From assembly GCA_030765045.1 (NCBI GenBank), contig CM060962.1, positions 263,723,647-263,787,646 on the forward strand: a stretch of 64,000 bases of DNA. The letters are read 5' to 3'. Below the pieces are notes generated by a model, which saw only the letters and a list, made by a program, of their open reading frames with translations, had not been told where the DNA came from and did not search any database. This document shows positions 12,111-23,884 of the stretch, piece after piece; the stretch's first letter is position 1, and every line of letters starts with the position of its first letter. This stretch comes from Tenodera sinensis (taxonomy: Eukaryota > Arthropoda > Insecta > Mantodea > Mantidae). Both the position numbers and the translations under genes were made by a program.

Positions 12111-12779
12111 ACAATAACGCCTGAAAGGCGATCCAACACGATAAATTGTTTGGTAATGTAGGTATGTATGAGATGGACATTAAGTGCAGAAGTGGAGGAG
12201 ATAGTTGATGTGTAAGGTCAAAGGAAACCTTGTCCATCTGAATGAAAGTGAACAGACGTAGCTCTGTTTACAAAAATGTGATTCAAGTTATGCAGCATCT
12301 TTCTCTCTCTCTCTTTCCTGATTATATTTAACACAAACGTTAAAAGAACAGTCATGCATGTTTCATAATCATCTTCTCTTTAAGATGTCACAGTTCAAAG
12401 CCGCCTAACTAGCATCCATAATATATTATGAATGTTGCATTCGGATTATGGCTCAGTTTGTTTTCGTGTAATCAAATGTACAATTGCTGAGCAATTAATT
12501 CCAAGAAAGAACAATACAAACTCACACAACGTTCTACCAATTACAATTTCACATACTCCCTTATATATTGTAGTATTCTCTTTAAAAACAATATTCATAT
12601 TCATGTTATCCCAAAATTTAAGCAATTTCGAATTGCTTCATGCACAATAGGGCAATAGAAAACACAGCTTTTCGTATACTGTAGGGAAGTTTTTGTAACT
12701 CATGAATCCACAGGAGGAAAAAGAAGGGTGCCCAAAATATATCCTAGAGATTCCACATGCCAATTGGGGAGATTACGAT
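12111..12779. other. No recognisable gene
   Basis: AT-rich, with a short CT repeat at 12301-12316. A 72-codon plus-strand frame at 12432-12650 has no domain that I recognise. Confidence 0.35.
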
Positions 12780-13300
12780 GTAATAAGGAATATATATTTA
12801 AAAAATGGGGAATGCTAAAATTAAATTTCATGACAGGTATATACATATTTTAATGAATTGTACATTTTTCGAATATTAAGTATCCTTCTCTCTCTTATAC
12901 TTTACTAATTTACAAAATTACTAACAAAATTCATAAAAATGCAGGGCATCTCCATAACTATGTAAAGAAAATTCAAGATGTACATTTATTAGCAATTCAA
13001 ATATCTTAAACGAGTGACATTCTTATCAGAATCGCTTGAGCTATAATTTAGATCACAAATATAGAAGCATTTTATATGTAAGGGCTAGATGGGAATGGAA
13101 GGATTGTCTTGAAGACTTTCGAGGTGCATTCTTGAAAAATGTTGAATCTAAACACCAAAATTGGTATCAACTTCTATACCTGTTTTGGAGGTTTAGGGGT
13201 TGTGCAGTTGCGCCGAAATCTCGACATCGAATTTTTTGAGTGGAATGCAATACTTCCTCCATCTATTGCAGATAAGTGTTAGAGAAAGTAATAAGCACAG
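12780..13300 (-). repeat. Family R, B+A copy without microsatellite
   Basis: B blocks are clear from 12900 (tcttatactttactaatttac, tacatttattagcaattcaaatat) and A blocks to 13290 (cgaaatctcgacatcgaatt, gttagagaaagtaataagc). It lacks the CA tract, having a deletion where other copies carry it. Confidence 0.65.
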
Positions 13301-13499
13301 AAGTGAGCAAATGATCTTCCAACTTTTGCAACAGTTTTATGTTGTTGCGTTCTGACAGTAACTTATTTAAGAAGAAGAAATAAAATGAAATTCCTTTGAT
13401 GTGCTGCTATATTTCATGATTTTGCGTCCCACCATCGTGTAATTTTATACGTGGTCTTACGAAAGCTTAGTTTTCTATCCACTTGATCTTACTTGAGGT

Positions 13500-13830
13500 A
13501 AACGGTTGCTGAAGTTATTTCTTTACACATGTTATTGTGGATATAAGGGTGATACAGGAGGCTGAAATAATAGTCAAATGTTTAAAACTTTATGGATAAT
13601 GTGCTGCTTTTCAAATAAGAATCTTTGCATTACATCAAGGGAAATAAAATGGAGGTGATTAAACATTGGAAAATTCAAAGGCAATAGAAACCAAAATGTT
13701 ATAAATGCTTATATAAAAGCTAAATATAAATTTATTTACATTTTTTGTGTAGTAAGTTATCGTCCATCTCATAAGAGTTTACCAGCTATATAAAAGTATA
13801 CAACACATTCACAGGTTATTCGTAGAAAAC
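13500..13830 (-). repeat. Family R, C+B fragment
   Basis: Module C sequence (gtgatacaggaggctgaaat, atagtcaaatg) is followed by B (ttaccagctatataaaag). Confidence 0.5.
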
Positions 13831-13934
13831 GTACTACATGTACACGAACACGTAACTACATGGTAAGTGTTATTTTATGCCGACCAAATTACTGGTGGTT
13901 TTAAACACATAAGCCGTGTGTGGACAATGCTATA

Positions 13935-14345
13935 TATAATAAGCAGAATCAGGACTGAAAGATTCAATGCCATGGCCCGGATTTGAACGGATCTTCCACA
14001 TCACGTGCGGCTGCTCTAACCCGATTCGTATTTCCCGGTAGACCACTAGGGAATTTCACATTAATTAAATAACCTTTAGATCTAAAGGTTATTTAATTAA
14101 ACCCGGGACATAAAGTACTTACGATTGTAAGTCGCCCTTGGGGTAGTTATCTCAGATGTGAGATTCCCTAGTGGTATACCGGGAAAATACGAATCGATTG
14201 GGACATTTAATGTCATACTGGGAAGTTGCCATGGTAGCCCAGTGGCTAGAGCTGCCGCGCATGAAGTGGAACATCCGTGGTGCAAATTCCGGCTAAGGCA
14301 TTGAGTTTTCCACTCCTGATTCTACCTCTAAAACGTAACTAAACA
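13935..14345. repeat. Large imperfect inverted repeat made of two divergent SINE-E-like units
   Basis: The left arm (about 13960-14060) and right arm (about 14158-14340) are inverted copies sharing ccctagtggt/accactaggg, taccgggaaa/tttcccggta and a tRNA-like end (agtggctagagctgcc; gcaaattccgg or ttgaacggat as degenerate B-boxes). A perfect 40-bp palindrome lies between the arms. The arms share sequence with 18560-18660, 19405-19535 and 41885-42000, so the structure looks like two copies of one short element joined head to head. It could instead be a foldback transposon. Confidence 0.65.
14061..14100. repeat. Perfect 40-bp palindrome
   Basis: Each 20-nt half is ttaattaaataacctttaga or its exact reverse complement, with centre AGATCT at 14080/14081 and no spacer. 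It does not extend further: base 14060 is A and 14101 is A. It would form a cruciform or hairpin with no loop. Confidence 0.97.
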
Positions 14346-14638
14346 TTGTAAATGCATACATATGGGTATGTATCTGTGTTTGTGTGTCTGTGCATGTTAA
14401 CTATATAGTATTTTAATTATAATGAGAAAATAATATCATGATTTTTCCATTTTTCGGCTATGCATTTCTGTATGTCTTTCGGTTTCCACACGTGCGCCCC
14501 CCCCCCCCACACACACACACACAAGTACGCGCGCAGTGAGCTCTTTTTATAAAAATAAATTTCGCGTGCTCCGAGGACCTCAAAATGCGTATCTAGAGGT
14601 GGTAGTAATGTCATCCCTAGCAGTTATCTAGGCAAACA

Positions 14639-15922
14639 CGAAGGTCGTTCAATAAGTTACCTACCTGAGCATGAAAATTTAATCTTGCTATGAAATTCGC
14701 CTGATTTTTTTTCAATGTAGTTCTCTAAAGTGCAACGCGCTTAGTCAACTTCGGTTCCAGTGTTCGAACACACTCAGAAAAAAAAGAAAATTAAACAACT
14801 TTGGTGACAAAAAAAGCCCTGTTGCAGCTGCCTTGACTGCATTGTAATCGGGAAATCGACAGCAAAGCAGCATTTTTTTAAGGTTTCTGAATAGAAAGCA
14901 GTAACTGAGAGCCAGGTCTGGACTGTAGGGTGGATGATTAAGCACTACAATGCCACACTGCTGTATAGCAGCCTGTATTATGCGCGACTTGTGTGTGGGT
15001 CCATTGTTATGAAGCAGCAGAACACCAGCCGACAACATTCCATGGTGTTTCCGTTTGATATTCTCGCGTAAAGCCGCCATTGTGGAAGCACAGGTGTTTC
15101 CAGTAATGGTTGTCTGGCATGAATTTCAAAAGTAGAACATCTTCTGAGCTTCAAAAAACTGTTGCTATGATATTTCCGGCTGATTATTGTACATTAATTT
15201 TTTTAAGTGTAGGAGATTCCTTGTGTTTCCATTGCATGAACTCTTGTTTGGTCTCTGGATCATGTTGTTGTACCCATGTTTCATTCCCTGTAACAGTTCT
15301 TGAGAAGAAGTTTTCTGGGTTTGTTCTAAGCATGTCTAAATTCTCTCCACTGAATTGCTGGCGGCATTCTTTTTGCTCAGGTGTCAACAGTCGTGGCATC
15401 CATCGGGAACTGTCCTTTGACATCATCAGACTGAATGGATGGGGCTGAAAACTGTGCCAGCTGAAATACCCAGTTCACGAGCAACAACATTAACACGACG
15501 ATCTTCCAAAATCATGTCCTCCACTGTTTGGTACATTTACTTTGAAGATGCTTCCACTGCCCGACCTGAACGTGGATCAGCTTCAATTGATTCCCTGCCC
15601 CACTTAAATTGCTTGGACCAAAACTTTACTTGGTGAGGCATCACCATATGCAGCATTCATCTCCTCATGGATTTCTTTGGGCTTCTTCCCTTCCTTTGTG
15701 AGGGACTTTATCATAGAGCGAAGTTCTAAATCTCTCGTGTTCAGTGTAGATTCGCACACCGCTGCACACCACTGCACTTGCCATCCTCTCACGGTCAGTA
15801 CTTAGTCTGATTTGTAACTGGGTCTGTGATTTGTCAAAACATGTCCCCACCTACACGTGCAAGATCGCGCTTAATGTAGCAATATAGGGTACTGGGGTAG
15901 CTAACTTACTGAACGCACCTCG
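14639..15922 (-). mobile_element. Mariner transposon, full length (1284 bp) but inactive
   Basis: Terminal inverted repeats match: the left end begins cgaaggtcgttcaataagtt and the reverse complement of the right end begins cgaggtgcgttcagtaagtt. A TA follows the right end. The left flank reads CA, so the TA target duplication is mutated or lost there. Length fits intact mariners (about 1.3 kb). It contains the minus-strand transposase remnant described separately. Confidence 0.9.
14740..15830 (-). pseudogene. Mariner transposase, frameshifted and catalytically dead
   Basis: Mariner transposases cut and rejoin DNA at TA sites, using three aspartates in a D,D34D core. From the N-terminus on the minus strand, helix-turn-helix-type sequence lies at 15604-15792 (IKSLTKEGKKPKEIHEEM), the first catalytic block at 15184-15426 (TVTGNETWVQQHDPETKQ) and the second and third at 14745-15080 (LLHNNGPTHKS, HPPYSPDLALSYCFLF). 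The usual motifs are TGDETW, HDNA and APSD. Here each aspartate position is changed, to Asn, Asn and Tyr. At least two frame changes separate the blocks. It makes no active protein. Confidence 0.85.
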
Positions 15923-16440
15923 TATATGAAAGTTGAAGGAAAACGAATAGCGACCTATAGTTGAGAAAAGTAAAAGTAAAGGGAAATTCAAAACGAAATA
16001 TGTCGGAAATGATGAACTTCAGGAAAAATGAATTTGACATAAATTATGCTTATGTACGCTTTCTTTTTGTTCCCCCTTTTTTTCGTTTCATTTTTTGCAG
16101 TGAGATATTTCTCTATCTGTTTTTGGTTTACCAGTGATGAAAAGGTCAGCAAGATTGAAGAGAGCTTAAAACTGTTCCCAGAAAATTCAGGTCATATGTA
16201 CAATTGATGTATCTGAAATACACGGTATTTTAACTAAAATCTATAAATTTAGCATTAACTGACTATTCATTTTGGAACTATGCGTTCACAGACACACAAC
16301 TGTTTTTCTGAAAATGCTGTTGCTAGATTCTGTGAATTTCCAGGGAAACAGCCGGAAATTGAAAAGACCAGCTGCCACCATGCCAGTACGATATTAAATT
16401 TCCCAATTAATTTACGTAGCTATGGTAATGGATATTTACT
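15923..16440. other. No recognisable gene
   Basis: AT-rich DNA between the mariner and the next R copy. The 16160-16440 part has weak B/C-like traces of family R, too diverged to call. Confidence 0.35.
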
Positions 16441-16558
16441 TTCTCTACTAGTGAGGAAGTATTCTATTGCAACCAAAACTTCGATGTCGAGATTTCACCA
16501 GAACCACATGTTTCAGGTCCCCTAAATCCAAAAAGGTATTTTTGGAAAAAGGTCCCTA

Positions 16559-16644
16559 TGTGTCTGTGTGTCTGTGTGTCTGGGTGTCTGGGTGTCTGTG
16601 TGTCTGTGTGACTGTGTGTGTGTCTGTGTGTGTATGTGTGTGTG

Positions 16645-16692
<48 letters not shown>
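16559..16692. repeat. (TG)n microsatellite with TCTG interruptions
   Basis: Imperfect TG/TCTG repeat ending in a short CG run. It lies at the fixed internal position of family R, directly after the aaaaaggtcc motif. Confidence 0.95.
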
Positions 16693-17012
16693 CCAGTCTC
16701 AGTTAAAATCAAAGTCGGTATTTAAGTTTAATGTCTTTCAAGTGTGCTACACAAGATTTTGAAGAAAATTCCTCGCCCTAAATTACCCTTTACATGGGCA
16801 ATTTTCATTTTCCTGAAAATTGCTCTAGCAACTTTGATTAAAATGATCTATGTTTGAGATATTGCCATGACAAATGAAATGTATGTTTTGAATTTTCTGG
16901 CTATAGCCTATGTAGTCCTGTTTACTCTTTTGAATAAATGGTAAATCGTAATAGACTAAATCCTACTATAAAAAAATGTAGATCTCGCTAAAACACAATT
17001 TAAGTTGAAATA

Positions 17013-17255
17013 GGCGGCGCCGTGGCCGAGCGGTTAGCGCGCTCGCCTACCACCTAGGCGGCCCGGGTTCGATCCCAGGGACCCGCATGTGGTATTCGTG
17101 GTGGACGAAGCGGCGTCAGGGCGGGTTTTCTCCGGGTACTCCGGTTTCCCCCGCCATCTCATTCCACCGGTGCTCCATCTTCATGTATCATCAGTGTCAC
17201 CGCCTGCGGTGCCATAGTAGTAAAAGCGGGCGTTAAAAACAACAACAACAACAAA
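17013..17255 (+). mobile_element. SINE-C, tRNA-derived, with (AAC)n tail and 9-bp TSD
   Basis: The head reads GCCGTGGCCGAGCGGTTAGC (A-box) and GGGTTCGATCCC (B-box), resembling a class II tRNA (Ser/Leu-like). The body of about 150 bp ends in an (AAC)n tail. The flanks gttgaaata (17004-17012) and gtcgaaata (17256-17264) are the TSD. A longer related copy is at 20290-20668. Confidence 0.88.
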
Positions 17256-17590
17256 GTCGAAATAAATTTTTTTAGAGTGAACCATTTCGGAATGTTTCTT
17301 GTTGTTTGTGTCAGTTTCGGAAAGCTTAAAGTTTCGTCAAATGCAACATCGTTGTTCATTTTTTATATGTTAACCGTGCAAGGAGAATGGAATTTGAAAG
17401 CTTTAAAAGATTTGAGTATCGCTCGAAGCCTACTGTATACTCATATTCCCCTTGCACCTACAAGAAAGCAAGCGAAAAGATAATTTCTGCAAATATTTAT
17501 CTAAACAAACATGAAGAAGATATAGGAATAATTATTTGTAAGAATGGTTAGTACAAGAGTAGCGAAAGTTATGTGAGTGCAGTACATCGG

Positions 17591-18550
17591 ATTTTTCAGT
17601 CTGATGCTGCACATAGCATTTGTAAAATAACAGTTAAAAGACGGATTGGTGAAAATGAGGAGTTATAATTTTAATTTACAACCTATTCTCCAAGAACGTT
17701 TTCGTGTAAATATTTTTGTTGTCGGAGTAAAACTGAGACTTGCGCGAGAGCTTTGTATTACCCTGATGGGAGCGCATAGTTGCACATAAATTGTTTGGTG
17801 TAATGTAGTTAAAAATATAGCGAAGTATAGGTTACAATGGAGGGACCATGTTCTGAGGGTCGAGGAACACAGAGTAACTAGTTTGCCTGAAATATAAGAC
17901 AAAAGAGAAACGAAAAATTAGAAGACCTGAGAGAAGGTGGTCACACCAACATGACACTTATCACATTTTTCTCAATGTTTCAAGAAGCGTTTTTGAAAAC
18001 TGCTCAGCGTTTATTAATGTTTCCAAATTATGTACTTTGTAAGCAAAATTGTGCATTATTTAACAAAAAATACGTAAGAACAGTTTTATAGGATTTTCTC
18101 GGCTGTAATATTTTAAACATTGTCAGCACCAACGATGTAATTTTTAAGTGATCGGGTGAAAGTTTTGGATTATTTTTCCCAATATATGCTAAGTAAAACT
18201 TACTATGCAGTTATCAAGTACAAGGCAAATGTGTTACGCCACCAAGCTCACCAATTGTGATATATATTTGGAATAGTCGAAAGTCACAACTGAATAAAGC
18301 CAATTAAGTTACAAGCATAATAATTTAGAGAGCTATTTTATAGGTCAGTAAACAACATAAATCCGAAAAGTGGTTTAAAAACTATGAAAATTCATCATAA
18401 GGAGCATTTTTAATAAAATAAGTTAAATATACGTTTTAAAATACATAATCCAGGAACAGTTTAACGCATGCGCAACAAAATTACAACCACACTTCTTTAT
18501 ATAGATCTAAGGACTATAATATTTGGCTTTGGTATCTTCACCGATCAATC
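17591..18550. other. No recognisable gene
   Basis: AT-rich sequence. At 18560-18660 a segment (ccttgtggcttaccgggaaa) matches the right arm of the 14 kb inverted repeat, so an old copy of that element abuts here. Confidence 0.4.
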
Positions 18551-18649
18551 CCTGAAACTAAATGTACGTTGTCATTGGGGTAAGTCATTTGAAAATCAAT
18601 TCGGGAGCGCCTTGTGGCTTACCGGGAAAATTCTGAATTAGTAAATTTT

Positions 18650-19380
18650 GGGAATACAATTGGGATACAATATAGGAGATAAAAACATTAGTATGGTGTG
18701 TTATGCAGATAATGTACTTGTGTTACAAATGGAGGGTATCCAGCAAAGACTTTTGAACGAGTTTTATGGAAAATGTAAGAAGTTCAGTATGAAAATCTCC
18801 ATAAGTAAAATAGTAAAGAACCGTTGAGATGTAAATTAGAAAGTTCGAAACATTATAGAACAAGTAATGCATTTCAATTACCTGGGTGTTAATATTACTA
18901 GTGGAGGAAAGCTAGCCCAAGAAATTAACAATAAGATTGTAAAAGCAACGAAAATATCTGCATGTATTAATGAGCTAGTATGGAGAAATAAACATACAAG
19001 AAAAGAAACAAAGCTCAAAATTTATAAAACAGTAGATCGACCAGTAATAAATTATTCATTAGGAAAAAGGTAAAGACCACAAGAATACGACGAATGGTGG
19101 AAACAACGGAAATGAAAGTGTTAAAGAAGATAGCTAGAAGGACAATGTACGATTAAGTAGAAATGAATAAATCAGAGAGATATACAGATCCAAACGGTGA
19201 CTGAATGGCTAGAATAAAGGAAAGAGGAATGACTGCACATAACTATATCCAGGATATCAGATGAATGACTAGTGAAAGTAATGAAAGACAAAATTCTTCA
19301 GGAAGAAGATATCTGGGATGATCAAAAAGGAGATGGAAAAATGGATTGATTCATGTACATATAAAACATGTGATTACGCC
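18650..19380 (+). pseudogene. Non-LTR retrotransposon reverse transcriptase, 3' part, decayed
   Basis: Reverse transcriptase of a LINE copies its RNA at a nicked target. The plus strand encodes VCYADNVLVLQ near 18700, where the catalytic YADD box has become YADN. About 170 bases later comes MHFNYLGVNITSGG (18867 on) and a long helix-rich segment including KIYKTVDRPVINYS, typical of the thumb and post-RT region of LINEs. Stops and frameshifts interrupt it and neither end is preserved. I cannot place the clade with certainty. Confidence 0.7.
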
Positions 19381-19404
19381 TAACATAAAGAGAAGAAGAA
19401 GACA

Positions 19405-19535
19405 ATGTCGTGTTGGCAAGTTGCAGTTGATTAGAACAGCGGTACAGTAAGCAGAAATTCGTGGTTCAAAACCCGGCTGTGGTATTGCATTTTCGGTCTC
19501 AGAAACCTTTCCAACGTTTAGCCTAGACGTGGCTT
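19405..19535 (+). mobile_element. SINE-E, tRNA-like unit
   Basis: gcggtacagtaagcag, then the B-box-like gtggttcaaaacccgg, then gtggtattgcattttc. The same order occurs in the arms of the 14 kb inverted repeat and at 41885-42000. No TSD found. Confidence 0.5.
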
Positions 19536-19539
19536 GTGT

Positions 19540-20289
19540 GATACAATTATTTGTCAGAGCATTTATCTATTTCCACACACAACGTGAAAAAGACGTCTCA
19601 AGCTGCCTATCCACAGTGAACACAGGAGTTTTAGGCTCCGCGATTTGCCAATGCATGAAGGAACAGCATGCAGACAGCTCAGTCAGGGAGAATCAAATCC
19701 TGATGACAGTAATTTCTGTCACTTTTGTTACTTTATTTTCTCGTACTCTCGGTCTATTCTTTGATTCCGATTTATGAGCTCGTGCAAGAGCAGTTCCTCC
19801 CCAATATCAGACATGTATGGGCCCATTTCTCCGTCTCGGCGGCGTCATAACTTGCTCTTCTTGAGCCACCTCCCGCGCATTCCGCGGTGCGCTTGCCTAT
19901 AAATTGTGAAAGTAAATCGAAGTTCTTGGCAAGGGATGCTGCTATAGGCAATTTTCCTAATAGAGGCGTCTGTATCTCACTCACGGAGAACAAAAAAATC
20001 ATAAATTACTGCGCTGTTGAGGCTTTACTCTTCCGTAAACAAAGTAGACGCACTTAAAAGTTATATAAACACCAAGGTCCATAAATAAAAACTTCAACTT
20101 TCATGCGGTTGCCATGGTATCTGCTGGGGGAGAGAACTCCACCGTCCATGCTAGTATTATATCATCTGCTGGTATAGTCTGATATTAGCATGCTAGCCAG
20201 CATATCCAAAGGTCTTCGTTTAGATTCTCAGCTGAGCGGGTGAAAACTTTTGATAACAAAAATATTGACTTGTGAGATTAATAATAATT
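19540..20289. other. No gene; GC-richer segment and a tRNA-like trace
   Basis: 19770-20000 is GC-richer than its surroundings, with open frames on both strands but no domain that I recognise. 20105-20260 holds a weak tRNA-like segment (gctagccagcatatccaaag, cgtttagattctcag) that may be another decayed SINE head. Confidence 0.35.
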
Positions 20290-20668
20290 TTCCATGGCCG
20301 AGCGGTTAGACCGTTCGTCTCTTACTTAAGCGGCCGGATTTCATCCCAGGGACCCGAATGTAGTATTTGTGGTGGACGAAGCAGCGTAAGGCGGATTTTC
20401 CTCGGGTTCTCCTGTTTCCCCGGCCACTCATTCCACAAATGCTCCAACATCACATTTCCAATCATCTATTTTGCCTGCAGTTCATATCATCCCCTTCCTC
20501 ACTCTCATACCTGGGTGGTCTGGGCTGACCACCCGCTTCCAGGTCTTTACTCTGTCCGGTTCACACGCTCGTCTGCTCCCCAACAGGCATCTGACCCTAG
20601 GCACAGGCTTGTAAGTCCTTGGGGGTGTCAGTCCTCTATAAGGGGAGTGTAATCAGATAAAGAAGAAG
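20290..20668 (+). mobile_element. SINE-C-related element
   Basis: The head (ccatggccgagcggttagac, ggatttcatcccaggg) and first body part (gtggacgaagcagcgtaagg) match SINE-C at 17013. An additional 3' body of about 200 bp follows and ends in agataaagaagaag. The flanks agattaataataatt and agatcaataatt look like an imperfect TSD. Confidence 0.7.
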
Positions 20669-20704
20669 AGATCAATAATTATATAAAAAGTAATAGGGAG
20701 ATTG

Positions 20705-20930
20705 AACCGCCTCCGTAGTACAGTGGTAGCGCGCCTGCCTCTAGCGCGGAGAACCTAGGTTCGATTCGGGACCGTACAAACCTAATCCTAAAATATCCTC
20801 TCTAAACTTCTACGATATTCCTGTCCGGTAGAGATTTTTTCGTCGAGTAATGCCATAGCAGTAGCGAAGTTGACATCACCACTGTGCCCTCCAACATAGT
20901 GGAAGTCCATAAATTGATTTTTCCATCACT

Positions 20931-20973
<43 letters not shown>
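20705..20973 (+). mobile_element. Possible SINE with 42-bp poly(A) tail
   Basis: A tRNA-like head at 20708-20782 (cctccgtagtacagtggtag, ggttcgattcggg) is followed by about 150 bp of other sequence and an uninterrupted A42 tract at 20932-20973. The head resembles SINE-A but the body does not. No TSD was found, so the poly(A) may belong to a different element. Confidence 0.5.
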
Positions 20974-20975
<2 letters not shown>

Positions 20976-22149
20976 CAAATGCATAGCAAATAAAAGGTCT
21001 GAGTATCCTGTGTTTTCTGAAACTCCTCTTTGTTAATTGAATTGCTTTTGTATAACTGGTAAAATTTAAGGGATGGTCAAAATCTTACAGCTGAATAATG
21101 TGCAGCTCGTTAAAGTCCCCAGTTTACGTGATTTGTGCCATTGGCCATTTCCCGGATATTCTTTATTATTAGTTTGGGATTTTCAAACATTTATACATTT
21201 TTCAAGTGACATTTTAATCATATATCGGTTTTATACGTAAAGGGAAAGTGGTGAAATGTAAATGAAAGTTTAGCTAGTTTATGAAGATATACGTAGAAGA
21301 ATAAGTTGTTATGGGAATAGATTGTAGAACAGTGAGTAGGGAAGCTCAAGTGAATGGCACACATATGTTCTCCCCCCCCCCCCCCCCCGTTTTTTTTCAT
21401 TTTCTCAAAATGGTTCTAATGGTTTTGTCGAAATATGTTTAAGATGTTTGTAATACTAACAAATTATGTTTCTTTACTAAATTACCCCGTTTTCTTTTAT
21501 GTCGAAATGTATTTATCTGTATTCTCAACCACGAAGCACAAATATATCCGTCTCTGCCAAGCAGTGCTCCAGATACGTTGGTTAGCTGGTAAATTACAGG
21601 CCTTCCCGGGGCAGTATCCCAAGACTGCAGTTACACAGACCCGGGAAGAAAGTAAAATACACACTGGTGAAATGCTAACTCCTCTTTCGTCTGTCTTCCT
21701 GCTCTACGTCGTTTATGAGGTCACGGCTCTTCATCCGAAATGATCCCCAGACTCCTTGCTATTTGTGGCCATCGAGGGATGTGATTCGCTGCATACAGAC
21801 GATGCTAAACTGTGTCTGCCATGACGATTTACTGGGCGTAACGACGTACGGGATCAGAATAACATTAAGCCATGCAATTCTACAAAGATGACAAACTGCT
21901 CCAAACTGCTGGTTGTATTACCGCACTGAGGACTTCCAGCAGGTTACCAAAATGAATCGATTAGCCTTTTCATTTCACGTTTTAACCTATTTCGGTGCCT
22001 TAAAAATCTGATGTGGTGCACTCAAACTGTTGTTTCAATTCAGTCTTCAACAACTATTCTTAAAAGGCATTCATCTTTTGTCTTTCTCATACTCACAAGA
22101 AGAATATACCTAGCTAATGCTTTGAAGTTCTGTCATTGCATGAACAGCA
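20974..22149. other. No recognisable gene
   Basis: Contains a C17 run (21372-21388) followed by T8. 21560-21990 is less AT-rich with a plus frame at 21435-21743, but no domain or splice signals convinced me. Confidence 0.35.
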
Positions 22150-23610
22150 AAAATATATTACTGTGTCCACTCACATGAACTTTTCTACTCACTCTCGAAC
22201 AACTTACTCTTAAAAATGTGTATTCTTCTATGTACTTCATGTTAATCGAAATATTTGAGATATTCCTAGAAATTACTTTATTATATATTTCTATTTTAGA
22301 AACAATGAAAATAGGATACAGTAGGCTTAAGCGATAGTCAAATCCCTAAAGGGTTTGAATCACCAGGGGTGGAAAACTAATAGTGATTTTCCATTTGAGA
22401 AAAGTTTGAGTATTTGAAAATTCAAACAGATAAATAGGAACAGGAATATGTCTAAAATGGTTACCTCTATAACATATTTACTTCACTTAATCTGTGCTTT
22501 AAAGAGATGTACAATTTTTTGTGACTAAGTTTTTGTGGACTTCATAGTTTGGCAGTTATGCAAACGTTATTCAGAATTAAGACGACTAATGAGGCTATTC
22601 CCAGAAAATTAACAATATGTATGAAGGTATCTTAAATATACAGGACGGAAGGAAAGTCATTACATTAATTCAAACCAGAGATAGATGTCGCTATTTGGAT
22701 TTTGTATCTTACGTTTTTGTCCCTATTTCCTATAGAGAAGTTTTAGTTTTGTCGAAAACAAACTGGCAGCAATGCAGATTGTCTGGGTGTCACTTTCGCT
22801 AGGTTAGTACATAAACAACAACCGCAGCGTGGTGTATCGTGAACGTAAATAAATACTCTGCCGTGTCCTTCCATGTTTACTGTGCAAGTGTAGGCCAATC
22901 AGAATCGTTAGGTCCGAAAACATTACAGGACCCTGCAAGCGACCGACCTGTTTACCTCCAGAAGCCGGTTGAATTCCCTGACCAACCTCAACGCAACGTT
23001 GTCGAGTTACTTCACATCTGAAAAAGCTGCGATCAATATTCTTTTGATTCCTTTAAGTGATTAATTAGTTCGAAACCTTGTGTGATGTCCCATAATTACT
23101 ACCGAGGCTAGGTCAGAAATAAGTTATTCTATGTATCTTACCACTACAATCATTAGGCTTTTTGTTTGTAATGCTTCTATGAAACTCATATTACAAGGAA
23201 TGTAATAAGTTCTCTTCCAACCGGTATAATATTTTAATCAAAACTTTTAAAGCTATTTTTGAGAAAACATGTTCGAAAATGTGTTGCATGGAAAAGGTAG
23301 TTTGAGCTCGGGGTATTTTTGTTGAAAGTCTTGGTTTGCATCCTTGAAAGATGCTCAGTTTATATACCAACTTGTTTAAGTGGCTTTATTTATCTGAGTT
23401 ATGTTGTTATCTCTCTCTCTCTCATTCACATAAAGGCACGCGCGCAAAAGCACACACATCCAAATGCACGCGCAAGCCTGTAATTTTGCTAAAACCGCTG
23501 GTTTTGTGGTTCAGAGTCTCAACACATATTTGTCCGGTGAAATGCCGACTTCAAATTTTTAGGTTGAATACCTACTCAAATGTTTTGATAATTATTTCAC
23601 TATTAAAAAG
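22150..23610 (-). repeat. Family R, full copy split by a MITE-like element
   Basis: C is at 22160-22440, B at 22490-22640 and 23229-23330, A at 23390-23610 (ctcaacacatatttgtccgg, gaaatgccgacttc). Removing 22641-23224 plus one TATA rejoins module B. The microsatellite position holds (CT)n and mixed CA sequence. Confidence 0.7.
22641..23224. mobile_element. MITE-like non-autonomous DNA element, 584 bp, TATA duplication
   Basis: The ends are imperfect inverted repeats of about 30 bp: 5' caggacggaaggaaagtcat and, on the other strand, ccggttggaagagaacttat. TATA occurs on both sides (22637-22640 and 23225-23228). No coding frame was found. A second copy lies at 23885-24559 in the same orientation. 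I do not recognise the superfamily. Confidence 0.7.
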
Positions 23611-23884
23611 CACTGTTCTCCTCCGGGGAAGTAGACCAAAAGCCAAGCAGTTTTTAAATGTCTCAAAGGGTGAAAAGGGTTTACAAATCTGCAACTCAGA
23701 AATTGAACGTGCTTTGCAAAGAAAGTCTTGACTTTGTGTTGATTCTGACACGGAGTAGAAAACAGATGTTATTCCACCTAAAATGTATATACAATTTGAC
23801 GTGTTGCATTCACGTGACCTCTTATATTGACTTCTTAGAAAACTGTTTTTATAAAAGCTTAAAATTCATTAATATATGTATATA

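Larger units (their letters stand above)
16445..17590 (+). repeat. Family R, full-length copy with TG tract and a SINE insertion
   Basis: All modules are in order: A from tactttctctacta (16438) through gatttcaccagaaccacatg and ggaaaaaggtccctatg, the TG microsatellite at 16559-16692, B through ggctatagcctatgtag, then a SINE-C at 17013-17255, then C through cttgcacctacaag to gttatgtgagtgcag. One of the best copies for defining the family. Confidence 0.8.

Noticed and set aside
17013..17085. Class II tRNA gene (Ser/Leu-like)
   Set aside because: A and B boxes are good, but the segment is the head of a SINE with a body, an (AAC)n tail and a TSD.
20272..20652. 126-codon plus-strand frame as a gene
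   Set aside because: Lies entirely in a SINE-C-related element with a tRNA-like head.
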